NCBI GenBank assembly: GCA_017429205.1
Contig: JAFRPH010000029.1
Location: forward strand, 1-64,000
DNA from: Bacteroidales bacterium
GTDB lineage: Bacteria; Bacteroidota; Bacteroidia; Bacteroidales; UBA932
Direction: 5' to 3'
Length of the DNA stretch: 64,000 nt
Shown here: positions 17,422 through 26,141 of the stretch, one piece after another
How positions within the stretch are numbered: the stretch's first letter is position 1
Layout of the letters: each line of letters starts with the position of its first letter
The notes under the pieces: model-generated
Told to the model about the DNA's origin: nothing
The model's input: only the letters and a program-made list of their open reading frames with translations
The model's database searches: none
Position numbers and translations under genes: made by a program

Positions 17422-17429
17422 CAAAAATA
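17422..17429 (-). promoter_or_regulatory. -7 box of the GH20-like operon
   Basis: TATTTTTG on the minus strand, 22 bases before the ATG at 17400. The phased TTAA array at 17444-17506 begins 15 bases upstream. Confidence 0.55.
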
Positions 17430-17443
17430 GTGAATAATCTTTA

Positions 17444-17506
17444 TTAATAAAACCTTAAATCGGCCGTTAAGGGCCCCTTTAACCCCAAAAGGGAGCGCGC
17501 CGTTAA
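17444..17506. promoter_or_regulatory. Phased TTAA array A, between divergent GH20-like operon and CotH gene
   Basis: TTAA starts at 17444, 17455, 17467, 17479 and 17503, a spacing of 11, 12, 12 and 24 (two steps of 12). Toward the CotH -7 box the gaps are 12, 36, 48, 60 and 71, nearly the same as array B. The middle unit reads TTAAGGGCCCCTTTAA, and array B has TTAAGGGCCGGATTAA at the same place. This is likely an operator for a protein binding along one face of the helix. Confidence 0.6.
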
Positions 17507-17517
17507 GTCCGAAAAAC

Positions 17518-17525
17518 TATCTTTG
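17518..17525 (+). promoter_or_regulatory. -7 box of the CotH gene, next to the start codon
   Basis: TATCTTTG followed by CACC and ATG. The usual start point would fall on or beside the ATG, predicting a leaderless mRNA, unless translation starts further in. Confidence 0.55.
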
Positions 17526-17529
17526 CACC

Positions 17530-19215
17530 ATGAAGCGCCACCCGGGATATCGGCTCCTTCTCCTGATGGGAATCCTGCTCCTCGCGGTTTCCTGCCGGGA
17601 GGACCGGATCGTCCCGGAAACCAAGCCGACCACGCCCCCTTCCTTCCTGGAAATGGTCCACGCCTACCGGGACGGGAAAACCTATGTGGAGACCCGCACC
17701 TTGACCACCTTCTCGAAAGTCTTCTTCCAGGACGGGACCAGCGTCGTCGTCCCGACGGCGGAATGGGTCATCGAGGACGGGACGGACACGCTCTCCTATG
17801 TGCCGAAAACGGTCGTCCGGCAGGGAACGAACTGGTTCATAGACGGGGAAGACACCGGCATAGGGCGGACGAACGGACCGCTGGAGGAAAGCATCCCCCT
17901 CTATGCCTACCGCGACCTCAAGTACCTGAGGATCTGGGCCTCCAACGGCGAGACGATGGAGTTCGACAACGGCTGGGAGCCCGAGAAGCCCGAAGAGCCC
18001 GTGGACCCGCCCAAGCCGCCGTACATCGACCCGTTGCACGACAAGGCCATTCCCTCGAACTTCCAGATACCGACGGTCCATATCACCACCGAAGGCGGAA
18101 AAGCCATCGACAGCAAGGACCATTATGTCAATGCCACCTTCCGGTTCGAGGACCCGTCCCGCTTCTACACCGACGAGGAGTCCCTGGAGCTGACCGGCCG
18201 GATCAAGGGCCGGGGCAACACCACCTGGGGGATGCCCAAGAAACCCTACCGGATCAAGCTGGACGAGAAGGCCCACGTCTTCAGCCGCTGGGGCAACAAG
18301 GACTGGATCCTGCTGGCCAACTACAGCGACAAGACCCTCCTGCGGAACATCATGGCGATGGAGATCTCCCGCATCTGCGGGATGAGCTGGACCCCGATGA
18401 TGCTCAGCGTGGAGGTGTACGTCAACGGGCAGTACCAGGGCGTCTATGCCTTCTCCGACCACAAGGAGATCGCCGGGCACCGGGTCAACATCGAAGTGGC
18501 CACGGAAACCGACCTCGAGGGCGGCTACTACCTGGAGCTGGAAGAGGCGATGGACGAGCCCGTCTGCTTCAAGACCGTCTGGGACACCCCCGTGATGTTC
18601 CACGAGCCGGAGTATCCGACCGAGGCCCAGCAGAAGTACGTCAGGGAATGGTTCAACGGCTTCGAACACGCCCTCGAAAGGGTCCAGGGCGAGCACGACG
18701 ACGCCTATCGGTCCTACATCGATGTCCCGTCCTTCATCAACTACTACATCATCCAGGAAATCACCAAGAATCCCGACGGAAACGTCCGGAAGAGCACCTA
18801 TCTGACCAAAGAAAAGGGAAAGCCGCTGGAGATGTACCACGTGTGGGACTTCGACATCACCCTCGGAAACTGCGACTATACGAACTTCGAGAAGCCCGAA
18901 GGCTGGCAGATGCGCTACGTGAAGTGGTACAACCAGATGTTCTTCGACCCGGCGTTCAAGAAGGCCGTCGTGGACCGCTGGAACGAACTCTACCCCACCC
19001 TCCTGACCCGGGTCCCCGCCTTCCTGGACCGGCAGCACGCCCTGATGGCGGGCGCCGAATCCCGGAACTTCGACCGCTGGCAGATCCTGGGCGTGAAAGT
19101 CTGGCCCAATTACTATTACTACCCCACCTACGAGCAGGAATATGCTTTCTTGAAGGAATTCTACGAGGCCCGCCTGGCCTGGCTGAACGACCGGATCAAC
19201 GCGGCGGATTACTAG
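17530..19215 (+). CDS. CotH-family lipoprotein (atypical protein kinase fold)
   Basis: A 561-residue lipoprotein (LLLAVSCRED). Residues about 30-170 form a variable beta-rich part followed by a Pro-rich linker (PEEPVDPPKPPY). Residues about 180-560 are the CotH domain: GRIKGRGNTTWGMPKKPYRI is the glycine/arginine segment and YHVWDFDITLGN the metal-binding DxD-like motif of this atypical kinase family. CotH phosphorylates spore coat proteins in Bacillus, while the function of lipoprotein versions in Bacteroidota is unclear. The gene overlaps the 3' end of the membrane regulator gene by 4 bases, tail to tail. Confidence 0.87.
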   Translation: MKRHPGYRLLLLMGILLLAVSCREDRIVPETKPTTPPSFLEMVHAYRDGKTYVETRTLTTFSKVFFQDGTSVVVPTAEWVIEDGTDTLSYVPKTVVRQGTNWFIDGEDTGIGRTNGPLEESIPLYAYRDLKYLRIWASNGETMEFDNGWEPEKPEEPVDPPKPPYIDPLHDKAIPSNFQIPTVHITTEGGKAIDSKDHYVNATFRFEDPSRFYTDEESLELTGRIKGRGNTTWGMPKKPYRIKLDEKAHVFSRWGNKDWILLANYSDKTLLRNIMAMEISRICGMSWTPMMLSVEVYVNGQYQGVYAFSDHKEIAGHRVNIEVATETDLEGGYYLELEEAMDEPVCFKTVWDTPVMFHEPEYPTEAQQKYVREWFNGFEHALERVQGEHDDAYRSYIDVPSFINYYIIQEITKNPDGNVRKSTYLTKEKGKPLEMYHVWDFDITLGNCDYTNFEKPEGWQMRYVKWYNQMFFDPAFKKAVVDRWNELYPTLLTRVPAFLDRQHALMAGAESRNFDRWQILGVKVWPNYYYYPTYEQEYAFLKEFYEARLAWLNDRINAADY

Positions 19216-21761
19216 ATCATGTCCTTGAACGGGACGGTGTAGTCGATGCCCAGGGACTTGCGGTACTCCTTGCAGAAGTTGTCATAGATGGTCTTGGCAA
19301 GGCCCGGCTTGTTCTCCTTGCACAGGATGCGGACCTTCGCCTGCAGGGCGTCCTCGTTCAGGAAGTCGTGCTGGAAGATCGTGTTGGCCGCCTGCAGGAT
19401 GGCCTTGTCGGTCAGGTCTTCGCGCCGGAGCTGGCGGCACAGGAAGTCGATCGTGGCGTTGGAGAAGGCGCTCTTGTACTCGTCGATCCAGTCCAGTTCG
19501 GTGTTGGGCAGCATCTGGCCCTTCAGGAGCAGCTCCAGCAGCCGGTCCACATCTTCCTCGCCCGTCCCTTCCTGGAACAGGCGCAGCGCCTCCAGGTAGT
19601 CGCACTGGGTGTCGCCCTCGAAGGCGATGCTCCAAAGCTTGTTCTGGTTCTGGATCCGGATGTCGCCCACGCCCTCCAGCAGACCGCGGAGCTTGGACAT
19701 ATACACGTTGCGGTTGTTGTTCGCCGTGTCGTCGGGCTTGTAGGACCACAGGAGGTGGTTGATCTTCTGGGAGGCGATGCCGCCGGACTTCGCCGTGGAC
19801 ACGATGAGGAGGATCAGGAGGGCCTTCACTGTGGGGGTGAACTGGGCTGTGACGTCATTCCCTGCCTGGTCCGTCACCCGGAATCCGCCGAAGAAATTCA
19901 CCGAGGAGCGGGAGAAATCGTAGTAAAGCTGCTCGGGTTCGTAGCGCTCTTCCCGTTCGCCGGCAGGCTCCTTCACGGTCGGCTTGCGGCGCTGCTTCCG
20001 GTTCCTCAAGAACCTGTACCAGACATAGTCGCCGATAATCGATGCGCCGAGCGCAACGAGCAAAATCTTCCACCACAGGCCGCTCTTATCCGTTCCCGCC
20101 TGCTCGCCGTATCCTTCCTGCATAATCATGCTCACCGGGATGGGCGGATAGTCGATCTCGTATACCTCCACGTCCGTATGGCCGTCCACCTGCGCCTGCA
20201 GGATGGCGGCGTAGATCTTCTCCAGCTCGTAGCTGTGCCAGATGTTCACATACGTATACTGGGCGTTCCGTTTCGGAGGGATCGGCAGGGACATCCGTTC
20301 CACGCCGGGCGTTTCCGGGCGGAGCTTCAGCAGCGTGAAGCCGTCCAGGTTGGACAGGAGGTAAAAGTCCCCGTTGGCCCAGTTGTAGACGAAGTTCTCG
20401 CTGGAGATGAAGTCCCCGTACGGAGAGGAGCCCATATCCCAGAGCTTGTTCACCTCCAGGGTCCGGGTGTCGATGGTATAGAGGTCGTAATAGTTCTTCG
20501 GGGAGAGTTCCTGCTTGCCGGAAGGGTTGCCGCGGCCGCCGAACACGTACAGCAGGCTGTCCACGATGTAGGAGGTGGCTCCGTAGCGCGGCGTGATTTC
20601 CTCGACGGTCGTCCGGGTATTCTTCTCCGGATTCTCCAGGTACGTGACGATCAGCTCGTTCCGGAAATGGTAGTGCCCATAGCCGCCGAAGCTGTACAGG
20701 GCGTGCACCCGCGGCTCCCAGGTGTTCGTATTGTTCCAGAAATAGTGGTCCTGCTCCGGCTCCTTTTCGTTCTCCCAGCGGCTGTTCTTGAAATCGAATT
20801 TCGAGAAGAGGCCTTCGTCCAGGTTGTAGGCGGTGAGCCAGTGGTGGCTGCCGGCCACATAGAGCAGCTGGTTGGGGAAGTTCGCCGGATTGTACCCGCC
20901 GCGGACCGGGATCTCCGCCAGGGTGCCGTCCGTGGTGGAGAACACGTGGATGGGCTCGTCGGGGCAGGTCAGGTAGAACTTGTCCTTGTCGTCGAAGGTG
21001 ATGGACGGAATGCTCTCGAAGGAATGGGCGAAGACCGGCTTGAAGGAGATGTAGCTGTCGATCATCCACTGCGGATTCAGGGCCCGGGCGGGGACGCCGT
21101 CCAGCTCGTCATAGCACAGTTCCCCGGCGTGCCGGGCGCACGCCCAGGTGCGGAACGGCTTCCCGTTCAGGGACAGGCCGATGTCCCGGACATTGACCGA
21201 CGCCACGTCGCCGAGGGTGTAGCCCGCCAGCTGGCATAGGCCGAAGCTGATCCGGAAAGCCTTAGCGCCCTTGGTTCCGGCGTCGCGCACCGAGAACTTG
21301 GCGCCGTTGTAGTCCAGGTCGATGGTTCCGTCCTTCGTGTTCAGGCCGATCCGGACCGGGAACCACTGCTCCATCGGAATCTCCGTCGCGATGAAATGGA
21401 CCTGGTCGCCGGTCACGAGGATGAGCTTCCGCGCGTCCTGCAGGTCCGCCGTGTACATCAGGTCCACGTTGTCCCCCTTGTCGGTGATGATGCGGAAGAT
21501 GCAGCCGAAGACGTTGTCCGGCCGGTTGTACAGGTTGAAGGACATCTCCAGCGTCTTCCCCTTGACGGGAATCGCCTTCCCGTCCTCCAGGGCGAGGCCG
21601 GTGAACTCGTCTCCATGGGCAGGATAGGAGACGATATGGAGGCCATAGTCCAGTCCGGCCGCAGAGACGCCCGCGCTGTCCGGCACGGCTTGCGCCGACG
21701 CCGCAAAAAGCGACGCGCCGACAAGAAGCAGCGTGCAACCTATGTGGAGCAGACGTTTCAT
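19212..21761 (-). CDS. Membrane-spanning one-component regulator: LamG/kelch-like sensor with cytoplasmic SARP-like DNA-binding and BTAD domains
   Basis: An 849-residue protein. I start it at ATG 21761, where a signal-like segment begins (MKRLLHIGCTLLLVGASLFA); an ATG 15 bases upstream is possible. Numbered from the upper ATG: about 40-210 is beta-rich, LamG-like; 250-550 has kelch-type repeats (YSFGGYG, YVFGGRG); 567-588 is one membrane segment (WWKILLVALGASIIGDYVWY); 626-720 looks like an OmpR/SARP winged helix (NFFGGFRVTDQAGNDVTAQF, then NNNRNVYMSKLRGLLEG); 725-850 is a TPR-like bacterial activator domain. It should sense something outside and bind DNA inside without a phosphorelay. It has its own promoter. 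Targets are unknown. Confidence 0.82.
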   Translation of the reverse strand: MKRLLHIGCTLLLVGASLFAASAQAVPDSAGVSAAGLDYGLHIVSYPAHGDEFTGLALEDGKAIPVKGKTLEMSFNLYNRPDNVFGCIFRIITDKGDNVDLMYTADLQDARKLILVTGDQVHFIATEIPMEQWFPVRIGLNTKDGTIDLDYNGAKFSVRDAGTKGAKAFRISFGLCQLAGYTLGDVASVNVRDIGLSLNGKPFRTWACARHAGELCYDELDGVPARALNPQWMIDSYISFKPVFAHSFESIPSITFDDKDKFYLTCPDEPIHVFSTTDGTLAEIPVRGGYNPANFPNQLLYVAGSHHWLTAYNLDEGLFSKFDFKNSRWENEKEPEQDHYFWNNTNTWEPRVHALYSFGGYGHYHFRNELIVTYLENPEKNTRTTVEEITPRYGATSYIVDSLLYVFGGRGNPSGKQELSPKNYYDLYTIDTRTLEVNKLWDMGSSPYGDFISSENFVYNWANGDFYLLSNLDGFTLLKLRPETPGVERMSLPIPPKRNAQYTYVNIWHSYELEKIYAAILQAQVDGHTDVEVYEIDYPPIPVSMIMQEGYGEQAGTDKSGLWWKILLVALGASIIGDYVWYRFLRNRKQRRKPTVKEPAGEREERYEPEQLYYDFSRSSVNFFGGFRVTDQAGNDVTAQFTPTVKALLILLIVSTAKSGGIASQKINHLLWSYKPDDTANNNRNVYMSKLRGLLEGVGDIRIQNQNKLWSIAFEGDTQCDYLEALRLFQEGTGEEDVDRLLELLLKGQMLPNTELDWIDEYKSAFSNATIDFLCRQLRREDLTDKAILQAANTIFQHDFLNEDALQAKVRILCKENKPGLAKTIYDNFCKEYRKSLGIDYTVPFKDMI

Positions 21762-21790
21762 CCTGGTTTCAGTCAAGTGCTACCAACAGA

Positions 21791-21798
21791 CAAAGATA
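21791..21798 (-). promoter_or_regulatory. -7 box of the membrane regulator gene
   Basis: TATCTTTG on the minus strand, 30 bases before the ATG at 21761. Confidence 0.6.
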
Positions 21799-21821
21799 CA
21801 ACAATAAACGGATAAAAACAC

Positions 21822-22658
21822 CTACCGCTCGAAAGGATTCCCCCGGGGCGAGCAGCTGACCACCCAGCGGAGCGCATTGACAAACAGCAGGTTCTGCGTA
21901 GCGTCGGAAAAGCACTCGTCCCCGTGGCCCATATTGATGTACACCATCCGGTAGTCCGTATTGGTCCAGACAATGGGAAAATCCCCGCCGAAGACGACAT
22001 CTTTCAGGCCCATCGGGAAGTTCTTCGGAGACAGGCTGGCGAGCACCTTCACCGACGGGTTGGAACGCGGGTCGGGCTGCCACTGGTAGAACTCCGTCGA
22101 CGGGGCCACATAGGCGTCCGGCAGGTTCCGTGTCACGTCGTGGTCGTGGGTTTCGATGTCCACGAGCCCAGGCTGCGGGGGCCAGGTATTGCACAGGAAA
22201 CGGACACCGCCCAAGAAGTTCCGGAACCAGTCCCAATGGGTGGACTGGTCGTTGTAGGCGGCCGCGTGGAAACCGAGCCAGCCGCCCCCGTTCTCCATAT
22301 ACTCCTCGAACAGCTTCCGCTCCTCGGGCGAGGAGGGCGAAACATTGGGCATGATGATCACGTCATACCCGGAAAGATCCCCCTCGAGCGTCTTGGACAC
22401 GTCCAGGATCCAGCCCTCGCCGGTGGTGAGCTTGTGGAAGAACTCGATGCTCTGGTGCGCGAACTGCTGGTGGGCTTCCTCCACGTAAACGGAGTAATAG
22501 AGCAGGGCCTTGAAGCGGGGCGTCTTCCCGGCGTAGCTGGCGCGCCGGACGGCCGTGGCGGAAACGAATTCCGGCCGCTCCTGCCGGGTGCGGGAACCGC
22601 AGGCGACCACCAGGAGCAGGCCGAAGAGCATTGCGAGGCGGATGAGATGTTTCGTCAT
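21822..22658 (-). CDS. ThuA-domain lipoprotein
   Basis: A 278-residue lipoprotein (LLLVVACGSR) with a ThuA domain, a class I glutamine amidotransferase-like fold found with sugar-degrading genes. Motifs: SGYDVIIMPNVSPSSPEE, NGGGWLGFHAAAY and RMVYINMGHG. ThuA proteins are linked to trehalose/disaccharide use and often occur beside Gfo/Idh/MocA and DUF1080 genes; their reaction is not settled. I start it at ATG 22658, because an ATG six codons upstream overlaps the -7 box. It lies just past the PUL but has its own doubled promoter box. Confidence 0.85.
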   Translation of the reverse strand: MTKHLIRLAMLFGLLLVVACGSRTRQERPEFVSATAVRRASYAGKTPRFKALLYYSVYVEEAHQQFAHQSIEFFHKLTTGEGWILDVSKTLEGDLSGYDVIIMPNVSPSSPEERKLFEEYMENGGGWLGFHAAAYNDQSTHWDWFRNFLGGVRFLCNTWPPQPGLVDIETHDHDVTRNLPDAYVAPSTEFYQWQPDPRSNPSVKVLASLSPKNFPMGLKDVVFGGDFPIVWTNTDYRMVYINMGHGDECFSDATQNLLFVNALRWVVSCSPRGNPFER

Positions 22659-22663
22659 ATGCC

Positions 22664-22685
22664 ACAAAGATAGCACAAAGATAGC
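22664..22685 (-). promoter_or_regulatory. Duplicated -7 box of the ThuA gene
   Basis: Two perfect tandem 11-base repeats (22664-22674 and 22675-22685) each carry TATCTTTG on the minus strand (22672-22665 and 22683-22676). Two start points one helical turn apart are possible. Confidence 0.55.
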
Positions 22686-22704
22686 AAGATTTCCGGTTCG
22701 CCGC

Positions 22705-25146
22705 CTACCGCCGCGGCATCGCCTTCTCCAGCGGGCGTTCGCCGCGGAGCATACGGGCGCCTTCGCCGGTGAGGAAGAGATAGTGGTCGGACGGCTGGCC
22801 GTCCATGTCGACGAACTTCGCCACGTCGCTGACGGGCGGCGTGTCCGTGCACTTGAAGATGGCCGTTCCCTCGTTCACCTCGTCGAACATCGCGACATAG
22901 AGCATCTTCGCGCCGGCGCCGACGGCCGTATAGATCTGGTCCCAGTAGAACTTGCCGCCCTGGCGCGGAATGCTGGCCAGGGGCTTTTCTCCGCCGATGT
23001 CATTGGCGTCCGAGCCGCCGCGGCTCAGGTTGTACCAGCTGAAGCCGGGATACACGAGCGGGACATAGCCCACGCCGTTCCGCTCGCACCACTCCGTATC
23101 CTTCACGATGTGGTCGCGGTAGCGGTTCATCTCGAAGTGCAGCAGGGGCGTGAAACGCTGGACCATCCAGGGCAGGACCAGGTCCGCCATGCGGATGAGG
23201 GAATGGAGATAGGGGTCCGTGGTGCAGTCGGCGCAGAGATCCCGCCAATAGGTCGGAACGCCCAGCATCACCGTGCAACCGCCGTAGTCCGGGTCGTTGT
23301 GCAGGAAGTCGATGAGTTCCGCCAGCCTGATCTTCCGGATGTCGTAGGTCCGGTCCGGGAAACCGACGCCCCAGATGACCACGAGCGGCTTTCCGAGGTG
23401 TCCCAGGTACTCGTTCCGTTTCCCGTAGGAAGTCACTTTCATACTGTCCACCAGGAACTTCCAGTCCTCCTGCAGCAGGTCGCAGGTCTCTTCCCGCTCC
23501 GGGCTCAGGCCGGAGAGGTCGTACATCACCGCGAACGCGCGGTCGTACTCCTGCGCCGCCGCCATCGCGTGCCGGAGCACCGTCACGGAATGCTTGCGCG
23601 TCCCGCGCTGCGGGCGGCAGGAGCCGTAAAAGCGCTGGAGGAAAACCCCGTCCAGGCCGTATTCCTGCATCCAGCGGAAATGCGTCCGGACCGTCTGCTC
23701 GTCGTCCGAGCAGAAGAAACGGGCAGTGGTGCCGTCAGCGTTGCGGAGCCCCGTCGGATAGGTGTTCTCGTACTCGCTGACGTCGGGCCACATATCGATG
23801 TGGATCTGGTTCTCGTCGGGGTACATCACCCCGTTCCGGGGCAGGTGGAACCAGCCCTGATAGCCAGCCATCACGAGGCCCTCGTACTCGGGGTGGACGA
23901 GGTCGCGGCCGTGCCGGCTGCGCGCCGCCGGCTTCCCTTTCAGCCGGGCGGCCGCCTCGCCGGCGAGCGTCAGGTAGCGGTCCGACGGGATGCCGTCCTC
24001 CAGGGGCACGAAGGTGCTTCCGGGAGCCGCCACGGGCACTTTCCGGGCGATCTTGAAGATGGCCGTGCCCTCGTCGATCTCGTCGAACATCGCGATGTAG
24101 AGCATCTTGGCGCCGCTGTCCAGGCAGTAGTCCAGCTGTTTCTTGAAGAAACTGCCCCCGTTCCGGGGAATCTGGACGCCGGGACGCCCGAGGCGCTGCA
24201 TATTGGCCCAGGAGAAACCCGGGAAGCAGAGGGGCGCATAGGCGATCCCCTCCTTCTCGGCCCAGGCCATGTCCTTCCGGATCAACGACTTGTAGCTCCC
24301 GTAGGTCCGTTCGTTGTACCGGCCCACGAACCAGGGCATCACGATGTCGCACTTGCGGATGAGCGCGTGGAGCCGCGGGTCGGGCAGCGTGTCCTTGGTC
24401 AGCGTCCGCCAATTCGTCGGCACGCCGATCATCACGCTGTAGCCCTTGGCTTTGAGGCCGTCGATGATCTTCTCGCACTCGTCGAACCCGTATTTCCGGT
24501 TGTCGTTGAAGCCCACGCCCCACACCGTCACGAGCGGCTTCCCGTTCTGGTACAGGTAGGACGGATTGGCCTCGTGGTCGAAGAGATGATGGGCCTTCGC
24601 GAGCGCGTCGATGTCTTTCAAGAGAATCTCCGGGCCATTGGCGGGCATGCCGCTGAGGTCGTACATGATGGCGACGGCGCGGTCGTACTTGTTGGCGCAT
24701 TCCATCGCCGAGGCCATCACCTTGTTGAAATGCTTCTTCCCGGAGGAATTGGCGATCTCCGCGATGAACCGCTGGAGGAACACGCCGTCCAGGCCATACT
24801 CCTGCATCCAGCGGAAGTGGACGTCGACCGTACTCTTGTCATACGGGGACGGGACGAACGCGGGCGTGCCGTCCTCGAAGCGGAAGGCCGTCTCGTACAG
24901 CTGCGGATACTCGTCCACCTCCGGCCACAGGTCGATGGTGCACCAGCCCGGCTCGAAACGCTTGCCCTTCTCGTAGTGGTGCCAGTTCCGGCCGGCCCCG
25001 TCGCCGGGCGTGTTGAACCATCCCTGGTACCCCGCCATCACGAGCCCTTCGTAGGAGTCGTAGGTGATAGAAGACCGATACGGCCCCTGCGCGAAGGCAG
25101 AGACCGTAGCGGCGGTCAGGATCAGTACAGTCAGCAGGCGTCTCAT
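22705..25146 (-). CDS. Tandem GH71/99-like glycoside hydrolase
   Basis: An 813-residue exported enzyme with two copies of a GH71/99-like barrel. A signal peptide ends near residue 19. The two copies begin YEGLVMAGYQGWF at about residues 33 and 420. Each has a shared HFRWMQEYGLDGVFLQRF segment, a V-x-W-G-V-G-F strand and an AKMLYVAMFDE(I/V) strand near its end. Family members act on alpha-linked mannan or glucan backbones; these Bacteroidota proteins are less well known. The start is set by ATGA overlap with the GH43 gene (25143-25146). It is last in the SusC operon. Two domains in one chain suggest successive cuts or two linkages. Confidence 0.83.
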   Translation of the reverse strand: MRRLLTVLILTAATVSAFAQGPYRSSITYDSYEGLVMAGYQGWFNTPGDGAGRNWHHYEKGKRFEPGWCTIDLWPEVDEYPQLYETAFRFEDGTPAFVPSPYDKSTVDVHFRWMQEYGLDGVFLQRFIAEIANSSGKKHFNKVMASAMECANKYDRAVAIMYDLSGMPANGPEILLKDIDALAKAHHLFDHEANPSYLYQNGKPLVTVWGVGFNDNRKYGFDECEKIIDGLKAKGYSVMIGVPTNWRTLTKDTLPDPRLHALIRKCDIVMPWFVGRYNERTYGSYKSLIRKDMAWAEKEGIAYAPLCFPGFSWANMQRLGRPGVQIPRNGGSFFKKQLDYCLDSGAKMLYIAMFDEIDEGTAIFKIARKVPVAAPGSTFVPLEDGIPSDRYLTLAGEAAARLKGKPAARSRHGRDLVHPEYEGLVMAGYQGWFHLPRNGVMYPDENQIHIDMWPDVSEYENTYPTGLRNADGTTARFFCSDDEQTVRTHFRWMQEYGLDGVFLQRFYGSCRPQRGTRKHSVTVLRHAMAAAQEYDRAFAVMYDLSGLSPEREETCDLLQEDWKFLVDSMKVTSYGKRNEYLGHLGKPLVVIWGVGFPDRTYDIRKIRLAELIDFLHNDPDYGGCTVMLGVPTYWRDLCADCTTDPYLHSLIRMADLVLPWMVQRFTPLLHFEMNRYRDHIVKDTEWCERNGVGYVPLVYPGFSWYNLSRGGSDANDIGGEKPLASIPRQGGKFYWDQIYTAVGAGAKMLYVAMFDEVNEGTAIFKCTDTPPVSDVAKFVDMDGQPSDHYLFLTGEGARMLRGERPLEKAMPRR

Positions 25147-26129
25147 TTCGCGAAGGTCTGGACGACCTCGCGGATGGTGCCGTCTTCGTTGAAATACAGC
25201 TTGTCCACGCAGATGGAACGGAGGTTCCCCATGTGGGAGATGTTGCAGTTGTGATAGAACAGGTACCACTGGCCCTTGTACTTCACGATGCTGCCGTGGG
25301 AGGTGTCGCAGTCGGTGGGCTTCAGGATGATGCCCTTGTACTCCCAGGGGCCGAGCGGGGAGTCGCTCCAGCAGTAGCGAAGCTGGTTCCGTCCCCCGAG
25401 GCCGGGTTCCTGGTGGTTGTCGGCATACATCAGGTAGTACTTGCCGTTGTTCTTGAACACCCACGGACCTTCGTGGTAGTCCTTCATCCCCTTCATCGGC
25501 ACGGGCTCGCCGTCGATCTCGGTCATGTTGTCCTTGAGCTTCACGCCGATCATCCGGCCGCCGCCTCCGTAGTAGAAGTAGGCCTGCCCGTCATCGTCGG
25601 TGAACACGCAAGGGTCGATCATCGAGAACGCGTCGCCGAGGCCCTCGAGATAGCCGAGGAGCTTCAGGTTTTCCATCGTGGGCTTGTCGGACACGCCCAC
25701 GCCCACCTTCCAGGTGTTGTTCCAGTCCGTGCCGCTCGGGTGCGGGAAATAGTAGTAGTACTTCCCGTTCCGGTACGCCGCGTCCGGGGCCCACATGAAA
25801 CCGCCTTCGGGCCGTCCCCATTCCACGTCGCGGGAATGCAGGAACTCGCCGTGGTCGGTCCAGTTGACCATGTCGGTGGTGGAGAACACGTGGTAGCCGT
25901 CCATCAAGTCGCAGCCGCGGGGCGGGGCGACATCATGGGACGGATAGACATACAGGCGGCCGTCATCCCACACATGGGCGGAAGGGTCGGCCAGGTAGAG
26001 CTCGGTGATGAAAGGGTTGCCCGGCATCTGGAGCTCGACGACCTCCTCGGCGGCGGGGGTCTTGTCGCACCCGCAGGAGAGCGCCGTCACGCAGGCGGCC
26101 AATATGGTCAGGAGTCGTATGGTTTTCAT
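25143..26129 (-). CDS. GH43 lipoprotein
   Basis: A 328-residue lipoprotein (ALSCGCDK) with a five-bladed GH43 propeller. The likely catalytic trio is visible: base Asp in ADPSAHVWDDGRLY, pKa-tuning Asp in IDPCVFTDDDGQAY and acid Glu in DYHEGPWVFK. GH43 enzymes remove arabinofuranose, xylose or galactose side groups. It is closely related to the C-terminal half of the SGNH-GH43 protein at 40042-41604 (shared GGFMWAPDAAYRNGKYY), so the two probably arose by duplication within this locus. It lies in the SusC operon, 12 bases after the GH71/99-like lipoprotein gene. Confidence 0.9.
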   Translation of the reverse strand: MKTIRLLTILAACVTALSCGCDKTPAAEEVVELQMPGNPFITELYLADPSAHVWDDGRLYVYPSHDVAPPRGCDLMDGYHVFSTTDMVNWTDHGEFLHSRDVEWGRPEGGFMWAPDAAYRNGKYYYYFPHPSGTDWNNTWKVGVGVSDKPTMENLKLLGYLEGLGDAFSMIDPCVFTDDDGQAYFYYGGGGRMIGVKLKDNMTEIDGEPVPMKGMKDYHEGPWVFKNNGKYYLMYADNHQEPGLGGRNQLRYCWSDSPLGPWEYKGIILKPTDCDTSHGSIVKYKGQWYLFYHNCNISHMGNLRSICVDKLYFNEDGTIREVVQTFAK

Positions 26130-26141
26130 CTTGGTTCTTGC

